A DNA stretch of 64,000 bases, from the NCBI GenBank assembly GCA_037953625.1, contig CM075649.1, positions 124,803,290 through 124,867,289 of the forward strand, in the 5' to 3' direction. The position numbers and the translations under genes were made by a program. This DNA comes from Crotalaria pallida. Lineage: Eukaryota; Streptophyta; Magnoliopsida; Fabales; Fabaceae. Below are positions 22,300 through 35,166 of the stretch, piece by piece. The stretch's first letter is position 1, and every line of letters starts with the position of its first letter. The notes beneath the pieces are model-generated. The model searched no databases. It was not told where the DNA came from and saw nothing but the letters and a program-made list of their open reading frames with translations.

Positions 22300-22568
22300 C
22301 TCCCTTTCTTTCTAAATGTAAACTTTTTGACACTTTTGTTTTATCTTGTTTATAAGATTCTTTACTAATTTTCAATGATTATTAATTATTTTTTTTCACA
22401 AACACCCTTATTTATTTAACATTTTTTAGATTTTTAAAAATATTAATAGAGGTAATTTTGAAAATACATATCAAAAGTTCACATTTCCAATACAATTAAC
22501 TAAATTATTCCACTTTCTTAATGGACGTGAAATCCCCAAAAGGATTTTATATTTAGGGACAGTGGGAG
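22300..22568. mobile_element. Stowaway-type MITE
   Basis: 269 bp, CTCCCTTTCTTTCTAAATGT ... AGGGACAGTGGGAG with TA flanks. Confidence 0.75.
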
Positions 22569-22570
22569 TA

Positions 22571-23158
22571 TTATGTTAGGACAATATTGATGTAAAATTA
22601 TTAAAATTTAAAATAAAAAATTTTGGTTTTATTTTAAATTTTAGTGATTTTTGTACCATTGTAACATTGTGTTAGAGGATCCAAATCCATATGTATGGTA
22701 ATTCAATGCAAGGTGGGAGTGGCAGTAATGATTATGGTGGTAGTGATTATCACAGTGCTAATGTATGAAACAAAGGTGACAGTAGTGACAGCAACTATCA
22801 AGGCCATTTTTGTATGAGAAACTAAAATTAGCAATTAAATTTAGAGCAATAATTGAGAGATTTACATAAAGAGATTTACTCATAAACCTGCACATTAGGA
22901 TTATTTAATTTTTTTTTAACTTAAAAATAACAAGTGTCATAATCTTATGTGTAAGTTTGTAGGTTTTTAGGTCTCTAAATCATTTTTCTTAAATTTATCA
23001 TACAATTAGGTTAATTATTGGTCGGACACTTAGACCAGGTAGATAATGCATGATCATTGTCGTTTTAGAAATTTCACATGAATTAAGACGTTTTAGAAAT
23101 TTCATCCAGAATAATATAGTCATTTAATACTTCAATTTTTAAAATATTTATTAAATAA
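22571..23158. other. Intergenic, no gene seen
   Basis: AT-rich, with GGTAGTGATTATCACAGTG-like words near 22740. No coding feature is supported. Confidence 0.45.
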
Positions 23159-25408
23159 TCTACTATCTATGTATAAAAAGACGTCTATTCAAGGCACCAC
23201 GTTTGTTGCATAAATTTTCGAGGCACCACGTTTATTCGCATAAGAAATACTTGCACCAGAACGGTTTTAGGAAGATAATCATTATCTATCTGTGAAATAA
23301 TTATCTTTAGTTGTTAAAAATTAAATAAATAATTCAAATTTATTTAATCTTATTTGTGAAATCATTATCATTAATTTCAAAATTTATTTAATCTTATATG
23401 TGAAATCATTATCCTTAGATTTAAAATTTATTTAATCTTATCTGTTAAATCATTATCCTTAGATTTAAAATTTATTTAATCTTATCTGTTAAATCATTAT
23501 CCTTAGATTTAAAATTTATTTAATCTTATCTGTTAAATCATTATTCTTCGTTTGACAAGTTTTTCAAATCATTATATATAGTACGCAATATGCATTTGAT
23601 GACTGCTCAATAATATTTTAACATTTATATGAATTGGCTCGCAAACTTACGAATATTTAGGTAAACAACAATCCCACAATTATATTCGCCTTCAATTTTT
23701 TTATTTATTATTTCATCAATAAATTTTTCTAATTATAATAATTCTTGCTCATTTTAATTTATATTATTTGATTATTAAGTTTCTCTTTAATTACTTACTT
23801 ATTTTAATTCAGCAATTTGTGCAATTTGTATGTACCATTGATCAAAATGTGGTTTGTTCAAAATTTTGATCTGGGTGTAACTAATTGTGATGTTAGGGAG
23901 TGAAGAAAGACAAGTGGAAAAGTCCATCACGCCAAAGCAAATAATGTTCAACCAGATTGTTTTTTATAGTAACTGATTCTTCAATTGCAGGTGAAAATAA
24001 AGTGCACCAAAATCTAATGTTGCATTGTTTTAGGGTGACTATCATAAACTACTAAGGAAGATGATTATTTATTGTTATATGCACCAATGATCTTTTTAAT
24101 CACACAAACAGTGGAAGATGGCATGTGGCTGACATGTGACGGTGGTCGATATACCCAGTCCTACCGTTTCATTTTTAATTTAAGAAGACTTCATTTATGA
24201 CTGCGGCAATATAATAATAGGGATTTTATTTTTCTTATATAATATATTTTGTCTATTGTAATAGATAAAAAATCATCTTATATAAAAATAGGATTTGATG
24301 TTATGCTTGATGTAAATATTTTTTTTGTTTTTTTTACTGTGACAATAGAATTAAAACTATTAATAACAAACCAAATGTAATCATCCTATATAATAATACG
24401 ATTTGATTTTATGCTTGGTATAAATATTTTTTTTATTGTGACAAGAAAATTAAAACTATTTTTTTAATGAAGAAAATTAATACTATTAATAACAAACCAA
24501 ATTTTTGTAACGATATTATCTTTATATTTTTTTCTCATATGACATGGACCATTAGTCCGAGAACAATTAATAATTTTAAATATCAATTGCGAAAAAAACC
24601 AAAAATTACGTTGATAAATTAAATTTATGTTTAATCACTCACACAGCTATTAAGATTTATATTATTAAATCTTTTCTATGTTATGTTGTTATTGATTTTT
24701 ATATTAATTTTTGTTTATATTGCTGAGTTCCAAAAAAAGTAGTCTTCCTCATGCGCCTATTCTTCTATTTCTAAGCTTCAATGACAAATATCCAATTACT
24801 CGCTAATAGATGACATCATCTTTGCAGAAGAAATTTAAATCAAAATTATTAGAACAATAAAAATAAATATTTTTAGGATTCAATCTTATTATTATTTTGA
24901 GATAAGATAATCGATGAAAAAAATAAAAATATTTAATTATGATTAATAAGAATAAATGTCATAATCATATTTAAAAAAAACTAATTGTAAAAAAAAAAAA
25001 CTATATCCATCACATAAATATAAGATTTATCTCATAATATCATAAAACAAAAAAGATCAGAATGTTTAATTCTGATTTAATTTTGATTTATCATAATAAA
25101 ATCGATAATCATATATAAAGATGTCAATTTATGCATAAGATAAATAAGGAATATATGAGATAAAAAGTGTTACATTTTTATTCATATGAGGAAGTACAAA
25201 ATTTATCAACAAGATCATCTACATTAATTTTTTTTTTAATTGTAGGGTTTCGTTTGAACTCCTACCTTTTTATATAATTATTTTTTGTTGTTGTTTAATA
25301 ATAATCTTTATTTTATAATAAAAATAATAATAATCTTTAATTTAAAATATTTAATATTAAAAAAATTAAAATATCAATAACCCATGCATTGCACGGAGTA
25401 AAAGCTAA
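23159..25408 (+). mobile_element. Helitron-like element, 2.25 kb
   Basis: Starts A|TCTACTATCTATGTATAAAA, a plant Helitron-type 5' end, and ends at CTAA|T (25405-25408) about ten bases after a GC-rich hairpin CCATGCATTGCACGG. No Rep/helicase, so non-autonomous. It includes a 44-bp tandem repeat. The interior is AT-rich and no captured gene is recognised. Confidence 0.55.
23335..23560 (+). repeat. 44-bp tandem repeat
   Basis: The phrase ATCCTTAGAT recurs at 23411, 23455 and 23499 (period 44), with two more diverged units to the left and one to the right. Confidence 0.9.
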
Positions 25409-25642
25409 TTTTATTATAATATCCTCCTGATACATTAATTATCATAGTTTAAAAAAAAAATTACATTAATTATCACTCATTTTATATATTTCAACATATT
25501 AAATACAAAGTTAATGTTAGAAATACATTCTCGAATTCCTAATGCGACGAATAATTTGAAAAAAAGTTAAAAAGACTAATGTAAAACATAAAGTAGAAGG
25601 GAGGGAGTACTTGGCAATTATGACAGTGCAAGCAGAAATTAG

Positions 25643-25956
25643 GGCTTTGTTTGGATTGGTGGTATAGGATGGAATGGAATGAAATATAATTTCCATTGTT
25701 TAAATTGTACTTAAACTGATGGAGTAGAATGGTACACAATGGAATGAGATCCATCCCATTCCATCCAAAACCCTTCATTTTTGTCCCCTCCAAATTGAGG
25801 TGTATCCAATGGAATGCAATTTTTTTTTTCATTCCATCATAAAATAATACCCAAACAATGGAATGGTAATTATACTTCAATCCATCCTACTCCACTCCAT
25901 TCCACTCCATCTCATCTCATTCCGCTCCATTTATCATTAAATATCCAAACATAGCC
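25643..25956. mobile_element. MITE with GGCTTTGTTTGGAT termini
   Basis: About 314 bp with inverted ends GGCTTTGTTTGGAT and ATCCAAACATAGCC, and many GGAATGGAATG/CATTCCATTCC words that pair inside. Superfamily uncertain (hAT or PIF/Harbinger type). Confidence 0.65.
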
Positions 25957-26452
25957 TAGATTTGGAGGAAATTAATTTTCACAGATTCAGGATGTTAAAG
26001 TGGAACTAAATTAACCGCGGAATTATATAAAATATTGTTTCAGAACAAAAAGAAAATCAATTCCAAGTAAAACATAAAAATAGATCATGCAACTCTTCCA
26101 GCAGCATCAGTGTAAATACTATGTCTAATAATCTAATTAAGGATATCGTCAAACTTTCAGTTGATACTAGATACACAAGTCTCTTAAGTAAACAAATTAT
26201 GGTAAGGGCTAAAGAAATACTAATGGATAAAATATACCAAATAGTTGTCGGTCCTCCCTTTGGTCATAAATTTAGATACAAATTGCATTAAACAGGGGGC
26301 ACCACTGCACCAGCAGTTTTCCAACATTACCAACACTGTCACTAGAGAAGGAACCAACTTGCAGCTTAAGACAAAGATAGTTAGCCACCAGGTCACTGCA
26401 ATAGTGTGAATAAGAAATGAAGTGATTTCCACATTCTAACATCTTAAAGCTG
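25957..26452. other. 3' flank of MCM6
   Basis: AT-rich; it includes the probable 3' UTR of the minus-strand MCM6 next to 26452. No other gene is seen. Confidence 0.5.
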
Positions 26453-29400
26453 TCAATCAATGACATAATTGGGAGCCACCGCTAAAATTCGTTCATTTCT
26501 AGATGTGGATTCATCCACCACTACTAAATGTCCCTCTCTTCGAATTAAACTCTGCAATACAAGTGTGAGACATGGTTAGCATCATGCGAAATTATTTTTT
26601 GGGTCCTAATAATTTATTAATAAATTTTTTTATGGAAAATAAATTAATAAAAAAATGCAATGTATTTATACTTTCTTTTTCTTATAAAGATGGTAAAAAA
26701 TAGTAAATTTTTTTGCTCATACTAAAATTAAAGTAATTAATAAAAATGCTTAAAACTTGTAAACTTTGTATTGTGATTGGTTGATTAATGCAAAATGCAT
26801 TAAATTAGTTGTTTTGATAATTGGTTGATTTATTAAACAAACCATTAAATGCATGTCTTTGTAACTTTTTGACTTTTGCAAGTTTTCAGAAGTATATAAC
26901 TTTCAAAATAACAGCAATAACCAAAAAAAAAAAAAAAATCAATACTCCCTCCGATCCTATATATAGGACATACTTAACCATATTTCTCGAACCAAGGATA
27001 CTGGTTAGTTTTATGAATTTTATGAGGATATATTGTAACATTACAATTTTACCTCCTCCACTTTACTTGGAAAGTTCAAGTTCATTAATGAATAACGAAA
27101 AAACATACTTAGTCAAGACATTTAATAAGGGCAAAAAAAAAAAAGAAAAAAAAAACAATTAATGATGCATAGGAAATATAAAATGCCATATGCATAGGAC
27201 CAAAGATTTCTTCTAGAATGTGCCCTATATATAGGACCAGAGGGAGTAATAGACTATTTTTTTGAAACCGTGAAAAGTACCGTTAGTAATCGAGTTTTTT
27301 TCTCATTTTTTGTGCATAAGCTATTCATTCGGAACAAATGGCTATTTATTCGAAACAAATACTGAGAGAGGGTGTTCCACACTAAGATTATGACTTCAAA
27401 AATATTAAAGGATGCTTCTCAGTTCTCACATCTATGTATGTGAGTGGAACCGGCGGAAGTTCAAAAGCCTAATAAAAATAGGCACAAATTGAAGTTGAAG
27501 GGCCTCTTCTTGCTGCAAGTGTACAACTGAATAGGCAACCAAGAGTAATAATTTTGTTTAAAATGAGAAATACTAAAGAAAATGGGGCCCATTAATTTCT
27601 TGGACCCAGGGCGGGCACCCCCATTGCCCCTGCCTGGGCCGGGCCTGAGTATTCCTAATTCTTAAATAAAGCAAATGTGTACCTCTATAATAGCTTTAAT
27701 TTTGTTAACTTCTGCTCTGGCCTCGTCCACGGTGCTATAATTATTATTCTCATTTTGTTGTTCCACATACCATCTAATCAATTCTCCCTGTGCCATTCCA
27801 GCCAACCCAGTTCCTGCAATTAATAAGCCCACAGAATTTTCAATATAATACATCACATTGGTCAGAAGATAAAAGGATTGTTGTATCCCTGGCGAAAAAT
27901 TTTAAACAACACCCAGCAAAGGGAGCATCAGAACCTGAATAAAATATACATATCCTTTTAAGTTAAAGGCTAATTAATTGAATATTTCAAATATTCTTAG
28001 TTTTCAAATATTAAATAAACGAATAGCAAAGGTTTTATGTGGCTACCTTCTTGCATAACAGTTTCTTCATGCTGCCTAAGACGCACAATAAGGGCCCTCG
28101 TAACTCTCTGAAAATATTCATCACTTATGACAAGTCTCCTCACTTGGGGGTTAGATCCTTCTGCTGCATTTTCTGCAAGATAATTAAAAGAATGCATAAT
28201 TAAGCTTCTTTACCAACGTAGATAATTTCAAGGTGAAATGGGCTATAGACAACTCACCATTAGTTCCAGCAGGTTGCTGAGCTGTAGTGTTTCCTTCTTC
28301 ACCATCAGCATCTCTATTATTATCATTTCCATCACCACCACTACCTGTGTCGTTATCCCTGTTTTCTTCTTGAAACTCAGACAGATCAATCTCGCTGGAC
28401 TCCACACTGCAGGAAAAAGTAAAATGCAGTAATGCACAGCTATCACCAAAATCAAGCTCTCGAAATAAAGATTGTAAAATATGGTGAGCAAGAAATATTT
28501 ATCCTACTTTATTACAGATGTCTTCAGCAGTTTTACAGCAAGTCGAACATGACGAGGTTGTATCTGTTACAAAATCCTCTTTAGTTAACAGAAGGAAAAT
28601 ATTTAATGCCAAGTACACACTGATAAGCAACTGAAAACTTAAAGCACCTCTTTATCCAAATGACTCCGTGCAATTGCCTCCGACAGCCGGATCAATGCCT
28701 CCAATTGCCTAACCGTCATACGGTATGCAACCCTACTCCCAGGATTTGTATCACCTCTACGAAGATCAACATATGATTCTACCAACAGTTTTCTGGCATC
28801 TGGCGTAAGCTGCATTAATCAATCCAAGTAAGAAAGATCCACAAGAGGCAAAATTATCTTAACTCAGGAGAACTTGATCCAAAAGATGTAAAAGTGCCAA
28901 CCAACCTTTGGTTTCAGTGTTTTTGCATATGCTATGTAACGCTTCAGTTCGGCTGTATTGAATGTTGGAGCAAGAGCTTGTTCACGCTTTTGATGAACTC
29001 TAACGATATGATGAGCTATGTGGTAATCTGTCTGATCGTCTGGGTCATCGATCATAACATACACAAGATCAAACCTTGAAAGTATAGCTGGTGGAAGAGC
29101 CACATTATACTGGGAAAAAGAAAAATTAAGCTGTATTAGATGAGAGGCAATAACCCATGCATTCTGTAAATAATAGCATGTAGTGATCTTTAACCAGTCA
29201 CACAAACCACTTACCTTAAGTGGTTTAGACTTGTCATAGCGTCCCCCAGCAGGGTTCGCAGCGGCAAGAATGGAAGTGCGGGCATTAAGTGTAGCTTGTA
29301 TTCCTGCTTTTGTGATACTAATAGTTTGCTGTTCCATGGCCTCATGAATTGCAACCTTCAAACCAATCAAATATGAGATACCTGACAATCCATGACCATG

Positions 29401-32400
29401 CCAAGTCAAAAATATAGTCTTACCTGATCTCTTATGTCCATCTTGTCAAATTCATCAATGCAACAAATGCCATTGTCTGCTAGCATCAAAGCACCAGCCT
29501 GAAGACAAGATTTATACTATTATCAGAATACAAGAAATCAATGGCGAATATTAAGCAATCAATAATGATAAGACACCAGAGCATATTAAAAAACCTCTCA
29601 TTTGCAGTTCTTTTATATTACTCAGGCAGAACCTTTCAGTCATGTTCCATAAATAGTTTATGATACAAGGAATATAGGTTGCTCAATGTAAAATTGTCAT
29701 TGAAAAATGTGCTGTCTATAATTCATAATCAAGATGAGCAAGAAACTTCAAATATGCAGCAAACATTGATGAGAAATTAGGGGACCAAAATTCCTGCTCT
29801 CACTTAATTCTCTCTATGAAAATATTAACAATCTTTTTTCCTTGATTCATTTTTTCCTGGGAGTAAGTTCAAACTAGAGCAGGTCTCAAACAAATCCTTC
29901 AAAACTTAAAACTCCAGCGCTTTTAATAATGTAATTTACCAGGTAATAGATATGAATAGTTGCACTTGTTTAATAGCTAATTTGCTTGTAATAGTATACA
30001 ATGTTTTTTACATGCCACAATAAAACACAAATGACTACAAATAATGAAATTTTGCAAATGGTTGGGAACATGTTATTGACCTCAATACAAAACTCCCCAG
30101 TTTCTGGTTCCTTAGCAACAGTTGCAGTCAAGCCAGCAGCAGAAGATGATTTCCCAGATGTATACACAGATCTTGGAACTATGCCTGAAGTATACCTAAA
30201 ATGATAAACTAGCATCTATAAGCCAATCAATCAACATAAACCAGTATAAGTAACAATAAAAAAGAAAAGGGGAAGTACTTGAGAAATTGAGACTTAGCAC
30301 AGCTGGGATCACCAACAATACAAACGTTTATGTCTCCTCTGAGGTTGATGCCTTCATGAGTAACTTTGTGGACACCTCCCATAAGCATAAGAAGGATTGC
30401 TCGTTTTATATCCTGATGACCAAAAACAGTTGGAGCAACACTCTCCACAAGCCTGTTAAAGAAATCTGGAGTGTCTTTCATTTTTAGAGCTTCTTCCCGT
30501 TCTTGTTCCTGTCGAATCAACCAGGCAAATATAGAGTTAACTATTTTTATTACTCACAGAAGAAAATTGACTGCTAGACGGCGCTTGAGTGTATAGTGAG
30601 AAAAAAATGACCAGGTTAAGAACTGCATGGGACGATGAAAAGGGATGATTGAAGAATCCAACTGGTATCATAAATTATATTTAGAACTATATATTGATAA
30701 ATGACTGGGAAAGATACTGGGATAGTAATCAGCCTAGACCATGGCGCTATGCTATCTGTTTAAAGCAAATGGAAATAACAAATAATGCTCTGTTACTATA
30801 ATGAAAACTAGGGCCTTCTCACATCAACATTCAACTAAATATTGTAATGGAGATAACACCAGTTGCAACATCTGGTACAGCCAAATTTAAACCAGACCGT
30901 GACAAAATAATGCTTATAGACAGAGTGCATCATGAACTAACAGTAACTTGCGGATCATCTTCATCGGCATCTTTCCTTCTATTCTTGATGTCTACGTCTT
31001 TTCTACCATCACAAATCTGAAATATATTATTGAGAAAACACATCTGTCACAAATCAACTATCACATCAGATGAACATATAGAGTTTCCATTAACAAAGCC
31101 GCAAATAAGCAACCTGAACAGAGTTGGCAATAAAAGCTAGACGATAGGAGAGGTCTCTGACTCCCAAGGCCCTAAGGCCGCTCACACCTTCATTTCCAGC
31201 TGTAGCACCCTTGCGTTGAGATGCTTCTCGACGGCATTCTGATCTCTCTCCAGGCGATGCCAATGCCATTATGTCAGGTATAACAACTAAAGTTCCTGTG
31301 AAAATCACCCTGCAGGGAGACAATGAAATAATTGACTATTATGACTTACAAAATTTGTCAAGTAAGAGTTTCATTTGGGGCAACACAATCTTACGTGTCA
31401 CCAGCTCTGGCCTGTTCCACAATCTCATGACGAAGAATAACATCCAATGACCTAGGCAGAGAGCCTGCTGGTATCTCTTTGGATGTCTCCTGCATTCTGA
31501 CCCTTTGCCAGTCAGCAAATTTGCTCTCTTGGCGGAGCAGCACCCACCTTGTTCGATTGTTACAGGTCACATCCCCACAGATTATTGGCTGCAGTGGCAT
31601 GACATCAATACAGGAACAGTCAAGAAAAATAACAATATTGATAATATGACAATAATTAAAAAATTAATTATCGTTATGTGTTAACCACCTCAGTATACTT
31701 GAACTGTTGTTCAACATTCTTTATGACACCACCACAATCTAAGCATTTGAAAGTCCCCTGGAGAAGCTCGGGTCGAACCTCACTTGTCCTTGTTACCACT
31801 CCTGTCACAGATACTAGTCTTCCAATTTCTGATGTAGTCAATTCCCTTAACCTGCAAGACAGTAATAACTTGGTGAACAATAATTAAATAGCAGTTTAAA
31901 ACTGAAGTTAAAAAAAAAAAAAACTTCATTTACCCTAAAAAGAAGAAAATTTATAAGACACACACTGATTTAACACTATTGAGAAAAAAAAAATCCTGAA
32001 ATAGCTAATTTACACAACCAGAAGCATCAAAGGCTCAATTTTCAAATAAAATTACACAAATATAAATTGAAAAACTTGAATGGAAATGCACACACCGTTT
32101 AACAACGGGAATGTTGTAAAAGGCGACATTGATGTCCTTGTTAGGGTTATCATCCGATATGAAGGCTGGCCTCAGATCCGTAACGAACCTCTTGCAAGCG
32201 TTCTTCAAATAAGATTCAAATCTAACATCAAAACACACAATAAGAATTAGTGCCAAAAACAAATCCGTTATAATAAATAAAAGATGAAAACTCAAGGGTT
32301 TAAGGAAATTAAAAGAACCTCAAATATTCATCAGTGATAGCATTCTGGAGAATGCTACTGAATTGAATGACGTGATCGAAATCCACGAACATGGTGTTGG

Positions 32401-32788
32401 ATTCACTCTCTCTCATAGCATCTATCTCCGCTTCGTAATGCAGCTCGTTCCCGTTCCCAGATCTGAAGCTGATTTTCAAAAAAAAAAAAAGAAAAAAGAA
32501 AAAGAAAAAGAACCTCAACTAGGGTTTTAGCAAAGTCTTGGTTGTAGCAGACACTAAGGCCGTGATTGAGGACTGCATTGGCTGAATTGCGGACTTATCA
32601 GCCGCAATTGGCCGAATCAGTCCGCAACACAACCAAGATATAAAGAGGAAATAGGAAAATGAAGAAGAAGGAGAAGGAGAAGGAGAAGGAGAAGAAAAAG
32701 GAAACCTCTTGAGGAATTCAAGGAAAGCGTTCTCAACCCTAACAGCTTTCTCGTCAACGATGAAAGCGCCGCCGCCAAATGCTTCCAT
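26453..32788 (-). CDS. MCM6: MCM6, subunit of the MCM2-7 replicative helicase
   Basis: Nuclear AAA+ subunit of the DNA-replication helicase. Eighteen exons: 32706-32788, 32319-32462, 32096-32221, 31689-31851, 31395-31588, 31114-31309, 30948-31016, 30279-30508, 30081-30195, 29424-29498, 29215-29355, 28906-29109, 28648-28809, 28508-28563, 28258-28406, 28047-28172, 27683-27813 and 26453-26551. All introns are GT-AG and all phases fit, giving 820 aa (Arabidopsis about 830). It starts MEAFGGGAF. Zinc-binding cysteines are at 154, 157, 176 and 181; Walker A GDPSCAKS at 391-398; Walker B IDEF at 454-457; sensor-1 asparagine near 499; arginine finger SRFD at 523-526. The acidic linker is followed by a winged-helix C-terminus ending in APNYVID. 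The last intron is 1.1 kb and holds a MITE. No lesion seen. Confidence 0.97.
26945..27246. mobile_element. Stowaway-type MITE in the last MCM6 intron
   Basis: 302 bp, CTCCCTCCGATCCTATATAT ... TATAGGACCAGAGGGAG with TA flanks. It lies within intron 17 and away from the splice sites. Confidence 0.88.
32640..32700. repeat. GAA/GGAGAA microsatellite in MCM6 intron 1
   Basis: Repeated AAGGAG and GAAGAA units, purine-only on the plus strand. Read on the gene strand it gives a polypyrimidine stretch after the first exon. Confidence 0.8.
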
Positions 32789-32912
32789 GTTTCTGCTTCT
32801 TCTTCTTCTTCTTCCGAACCTAACTGCCTTGTGCTACGGTGTGTTGGAGTTTCAGTTATGCTTCGACTTTCCACTCCTCACTTGAAGAAATGAACGCTCG
32901 CAAGCTCTCTGT

Positions 32913-32950
32913 GGCGGGAAAACCATAGAGGGGGCCAGCGATTTCCCGCC
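32913..32950. promoter_or_regulatory. Two E2F sites upstream of MCM6
   Basis: GGCGGGAAAA (32913-32922) and TTTCCCGCC (32942-32950), in opposite orientation, 125-162 bp upstream of the ATG. Both match the plant E2F consensus TTTSSCGC. E2F control of MCM genes at G1/S is established in plants. Confidence 0.85.
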
Positions 32951-32965
32951 AAATGACTCGGATAT

Positions 32966-33025
32966 TGGGCTTTGTTTCTTCTTGGGCTCTTAACGGGCCG
33001 ACCTTTTCATTTTCCAGCTAGGGTT
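32966..33025. promoter_or_regulatory. Site II and telo-box-like motifs upstream of MCM6
   Basis: TGGGCT at 32966 and 32983 (TCP-binding site II type) and TAGGGTT at 33019-33025 (partial telo-box). The combination is common in promoters of plant growth and replication genes. Confidence 0.45.
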
Positions 33026-33221
33026 CTAGTTTTTTTTTACTCACCCCATTAATTAGTTTACCCCTTTTTTAAATAAATATCCCAAAATAATCTTATAAAT
33101 TTTAAATAATCCTAAAATAACCCCTTCTTATTCATTTCTTTTCCTTCTCATTCTTCCACTCATTTTAAAATTTGAAATTCAAATTACATCTTTTCACATC
33201 CTCCACAGAGATTTCCTCCTC

Positions 33222-33430
33222 CAATATTACTCCCTCCTCTGCTCCACGTTAATACACCCTCCTCTGCACTCTGCACGTTGTTATTACTCCCTCCTCTCCC
33301 CTGTGCACGATTTTACTCCCTCATCTGGTACACGTTAATACTCCCTCCTCTGCACGTTATTACTCCCTCCTCTGCTCAAGTTATTATTCTCCTCTACAAA
33401 GCAAGCACAACACTCCCTCCTCTCCTCCAC
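33222..33430. repeat. Minisatellite of CTCCCTCCTCTGCACGTTATTA type
   Basis: At least six degenerate units, 25-40 bp each, share ACTCCCTCCTCT and mostly CACGTT(A). It lies 430-640 bp upstream of the MCM6 start and is strand-biased (C/T-rich on plus). Confidence 0.75.
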
Positions 33431-33749
33431 AAAGCAAGCACAGGGAAGTAGAGAGACACAAGAACAAACACAAAGGTTAGTTTGTTCCATCTTTATTTTC
33501 GTTATTTTTTTACTCTGCTTCTCTCTCTGCAATGCAACTATTTTGTTTTTTTTTTATTTTCGTTTTTTTCATTTAATTGTAGAATGTGTTTAGAAATTTT
33601 AGATTTATTAATTAATAGTTATAGATTTTTGTTGTTTAATGTTTAGGATATGTTTATTGAATTTTTGTTTGAGTTTTATCGTGTCTGTGCCGGTATATAA
33701 TGGAAAGGTTTGCTCGCTTAATAATCAGCTGAGAGTTTTATTTTTCTGG

Positions 33750-33829
33750 AAAAATAACACCCTCGCTGAGGGTGCAGCGAGCGCATGAATTTGTTATCTC
33801 GCTGCACCCACAGCGAGGGTGTTATTTTT
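33750..33829. repeat. 32-bp inverted repeat built from two small hairpins
   Basis: Arms 33750-33781 and 33798-33829 are inverse copies with one mismatch around a 16-nt loop. Each arm itself contains CTCGCTG-N6-CAGCGAG, so it can also fold as two small hairpins. GC-rich within AT-rich DNA. Confidence 0.92.
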
Positions 33830-33965
33830 AATTATTTAATATTTTTAAAATTATAATAATATTTATGAAAATAATTATTTAAACTTATATAAAATTTATG
33901 TATTTAATATTTTATAAAAATAATATTTATAAAAATATTTGCTTTTTTGAATTTGTTGATGTTGA

Positions 33966-34500
33966 GATCAGGAAAGATTAAGAGGATCTGAAAAAAGGAA
34001 TAGGATCAATATTACTTAATTTAAATAATTAAATATTATAGATCAGAAAAGATTAAGAGAATTATAATGTTATCTGAAAAAGGAATAGGATAAATATTAC
34101 TTAATTTAAATAATTAAATATTATAGATCACGAAAAATTAAGAGGATTATAATATTGATTTGAAAAAGGAATAGGATAAATATTACTTAATTTAAATAAT
34201 TAAATATTATAGATCAGAAAAGATTAAGAGGATTATAATCTTGATCTGAAAAAGGAATAGGATAAATATTACTTAATTTAAATAATTAAATATTATAGAT
34301 CAGGAAAGATAAAGAGCATTATAATGTTATCTAAAAAAGGAATAGGATAAATATTACTTAATTTAAATAATTAAATATTATAGATCAGAAAAGATTAAGA
34401 GGATTATAATCTTGATCTAAAAAAGGAATTGGATAAATATTACTTAATTTAAATAATTAAATATTATAGATTAGGAAAGATTAAGAGGATTATAATCTTT
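33966..34500 (+). repeat. 85-86-bp tandem repeat, six units
   Basis: GATCAGRAAAGATTAAGAG recurs at 34041, 34126, 34212, 34298, 34383 and 34469 (steps of 85-86), with a shorter first unit at 33966. Units differ at a few sites. Confidence 0.93.
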
Positions 34501-35120
34501 TTCAAATCAACATTATAATTCTCTTAATCTTTTCTGATATCAATATCATAACATAAACAAATTCAAATATCCTATATATGAGAATGGATGCATTCAAATA
34601 TATCATAATACGGATGGATGCATTGAAATTAATTTAAAGTTTTTGAATCCTAAAAAGTAGCGTCTTGATATTTTTATAGATAATATTAATATAAAATATA
34701 TAATAACAGATATTTTTATAAAAAATAAAATAAAAAATATAACTAAAATCAAAATAAAATTAAAATAAAAAGTTAAAATTAAATAATAATAAAATAAAAT
34801 AAAAAATATTTAAAATAAATAATAAAATAAAATAACATAATTAAAAAAATAAAATTATAAAAAAAATTACCCAAAGTTATAATCCTCTTCCTATTCCTTT
34901 TTCAAATCAACATTATAATCCTCTTAATCTTTCCTCATATCAATATCATAACATAAACAAATTCAAATCTCCTATATATGTAGATGGATGCATTCAAATA
35001 TATCATAATACGAGTTTTTGTATCCTGAAAAGTAGCGTCTTGATATTTTTATAGATAATATTAATATAAAATATATAATAACATATATTTTTATAAATAA
35101 TATTAATATAAAATATATAA
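34497..35120. repeat. Two direct copies of a ~230-bp block, inverse to the 86-bp repeat
   Basis: TTTTTCAAATCAACATTATA at about 34499 recurs at about 34900 and similarity runs on for over 200 bp (shared GTAGCGTCTTGATATTTTTA). Each begins with the reverse complement of the 86-bp repeat core, so the region can fold back. Confidence 0.8.
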
Positions 35121-35166
35121 TAACAAAAATTTTATTTAAGTTTAAATAATTAATTAAAAATATTCC

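Noticed and set aside
23335..23560. CRISPR-like or centromeric repeat
   Set aside because: Only about five 44-bp units, no spacers, inside a Helitron-like element.
25539..25880. 113-codon ORF
   Set aside because: It lies in a MITE rich in GGAATGG words; no protein features.
27560..27660. GC-rich CCCAGGGCGGGCACCCCC stretch as a gene end in MCM6 intron 17
   Set aside because: Lies within the last intron with no ORF; more like a transposon terminus, but no partner end or TSD could be defined.
33966..34500. CRISPR-like repeat array
   Set aside because: Units of 85-86 bp are contiguous, without unique spacers, and the genome is eukaryotic.
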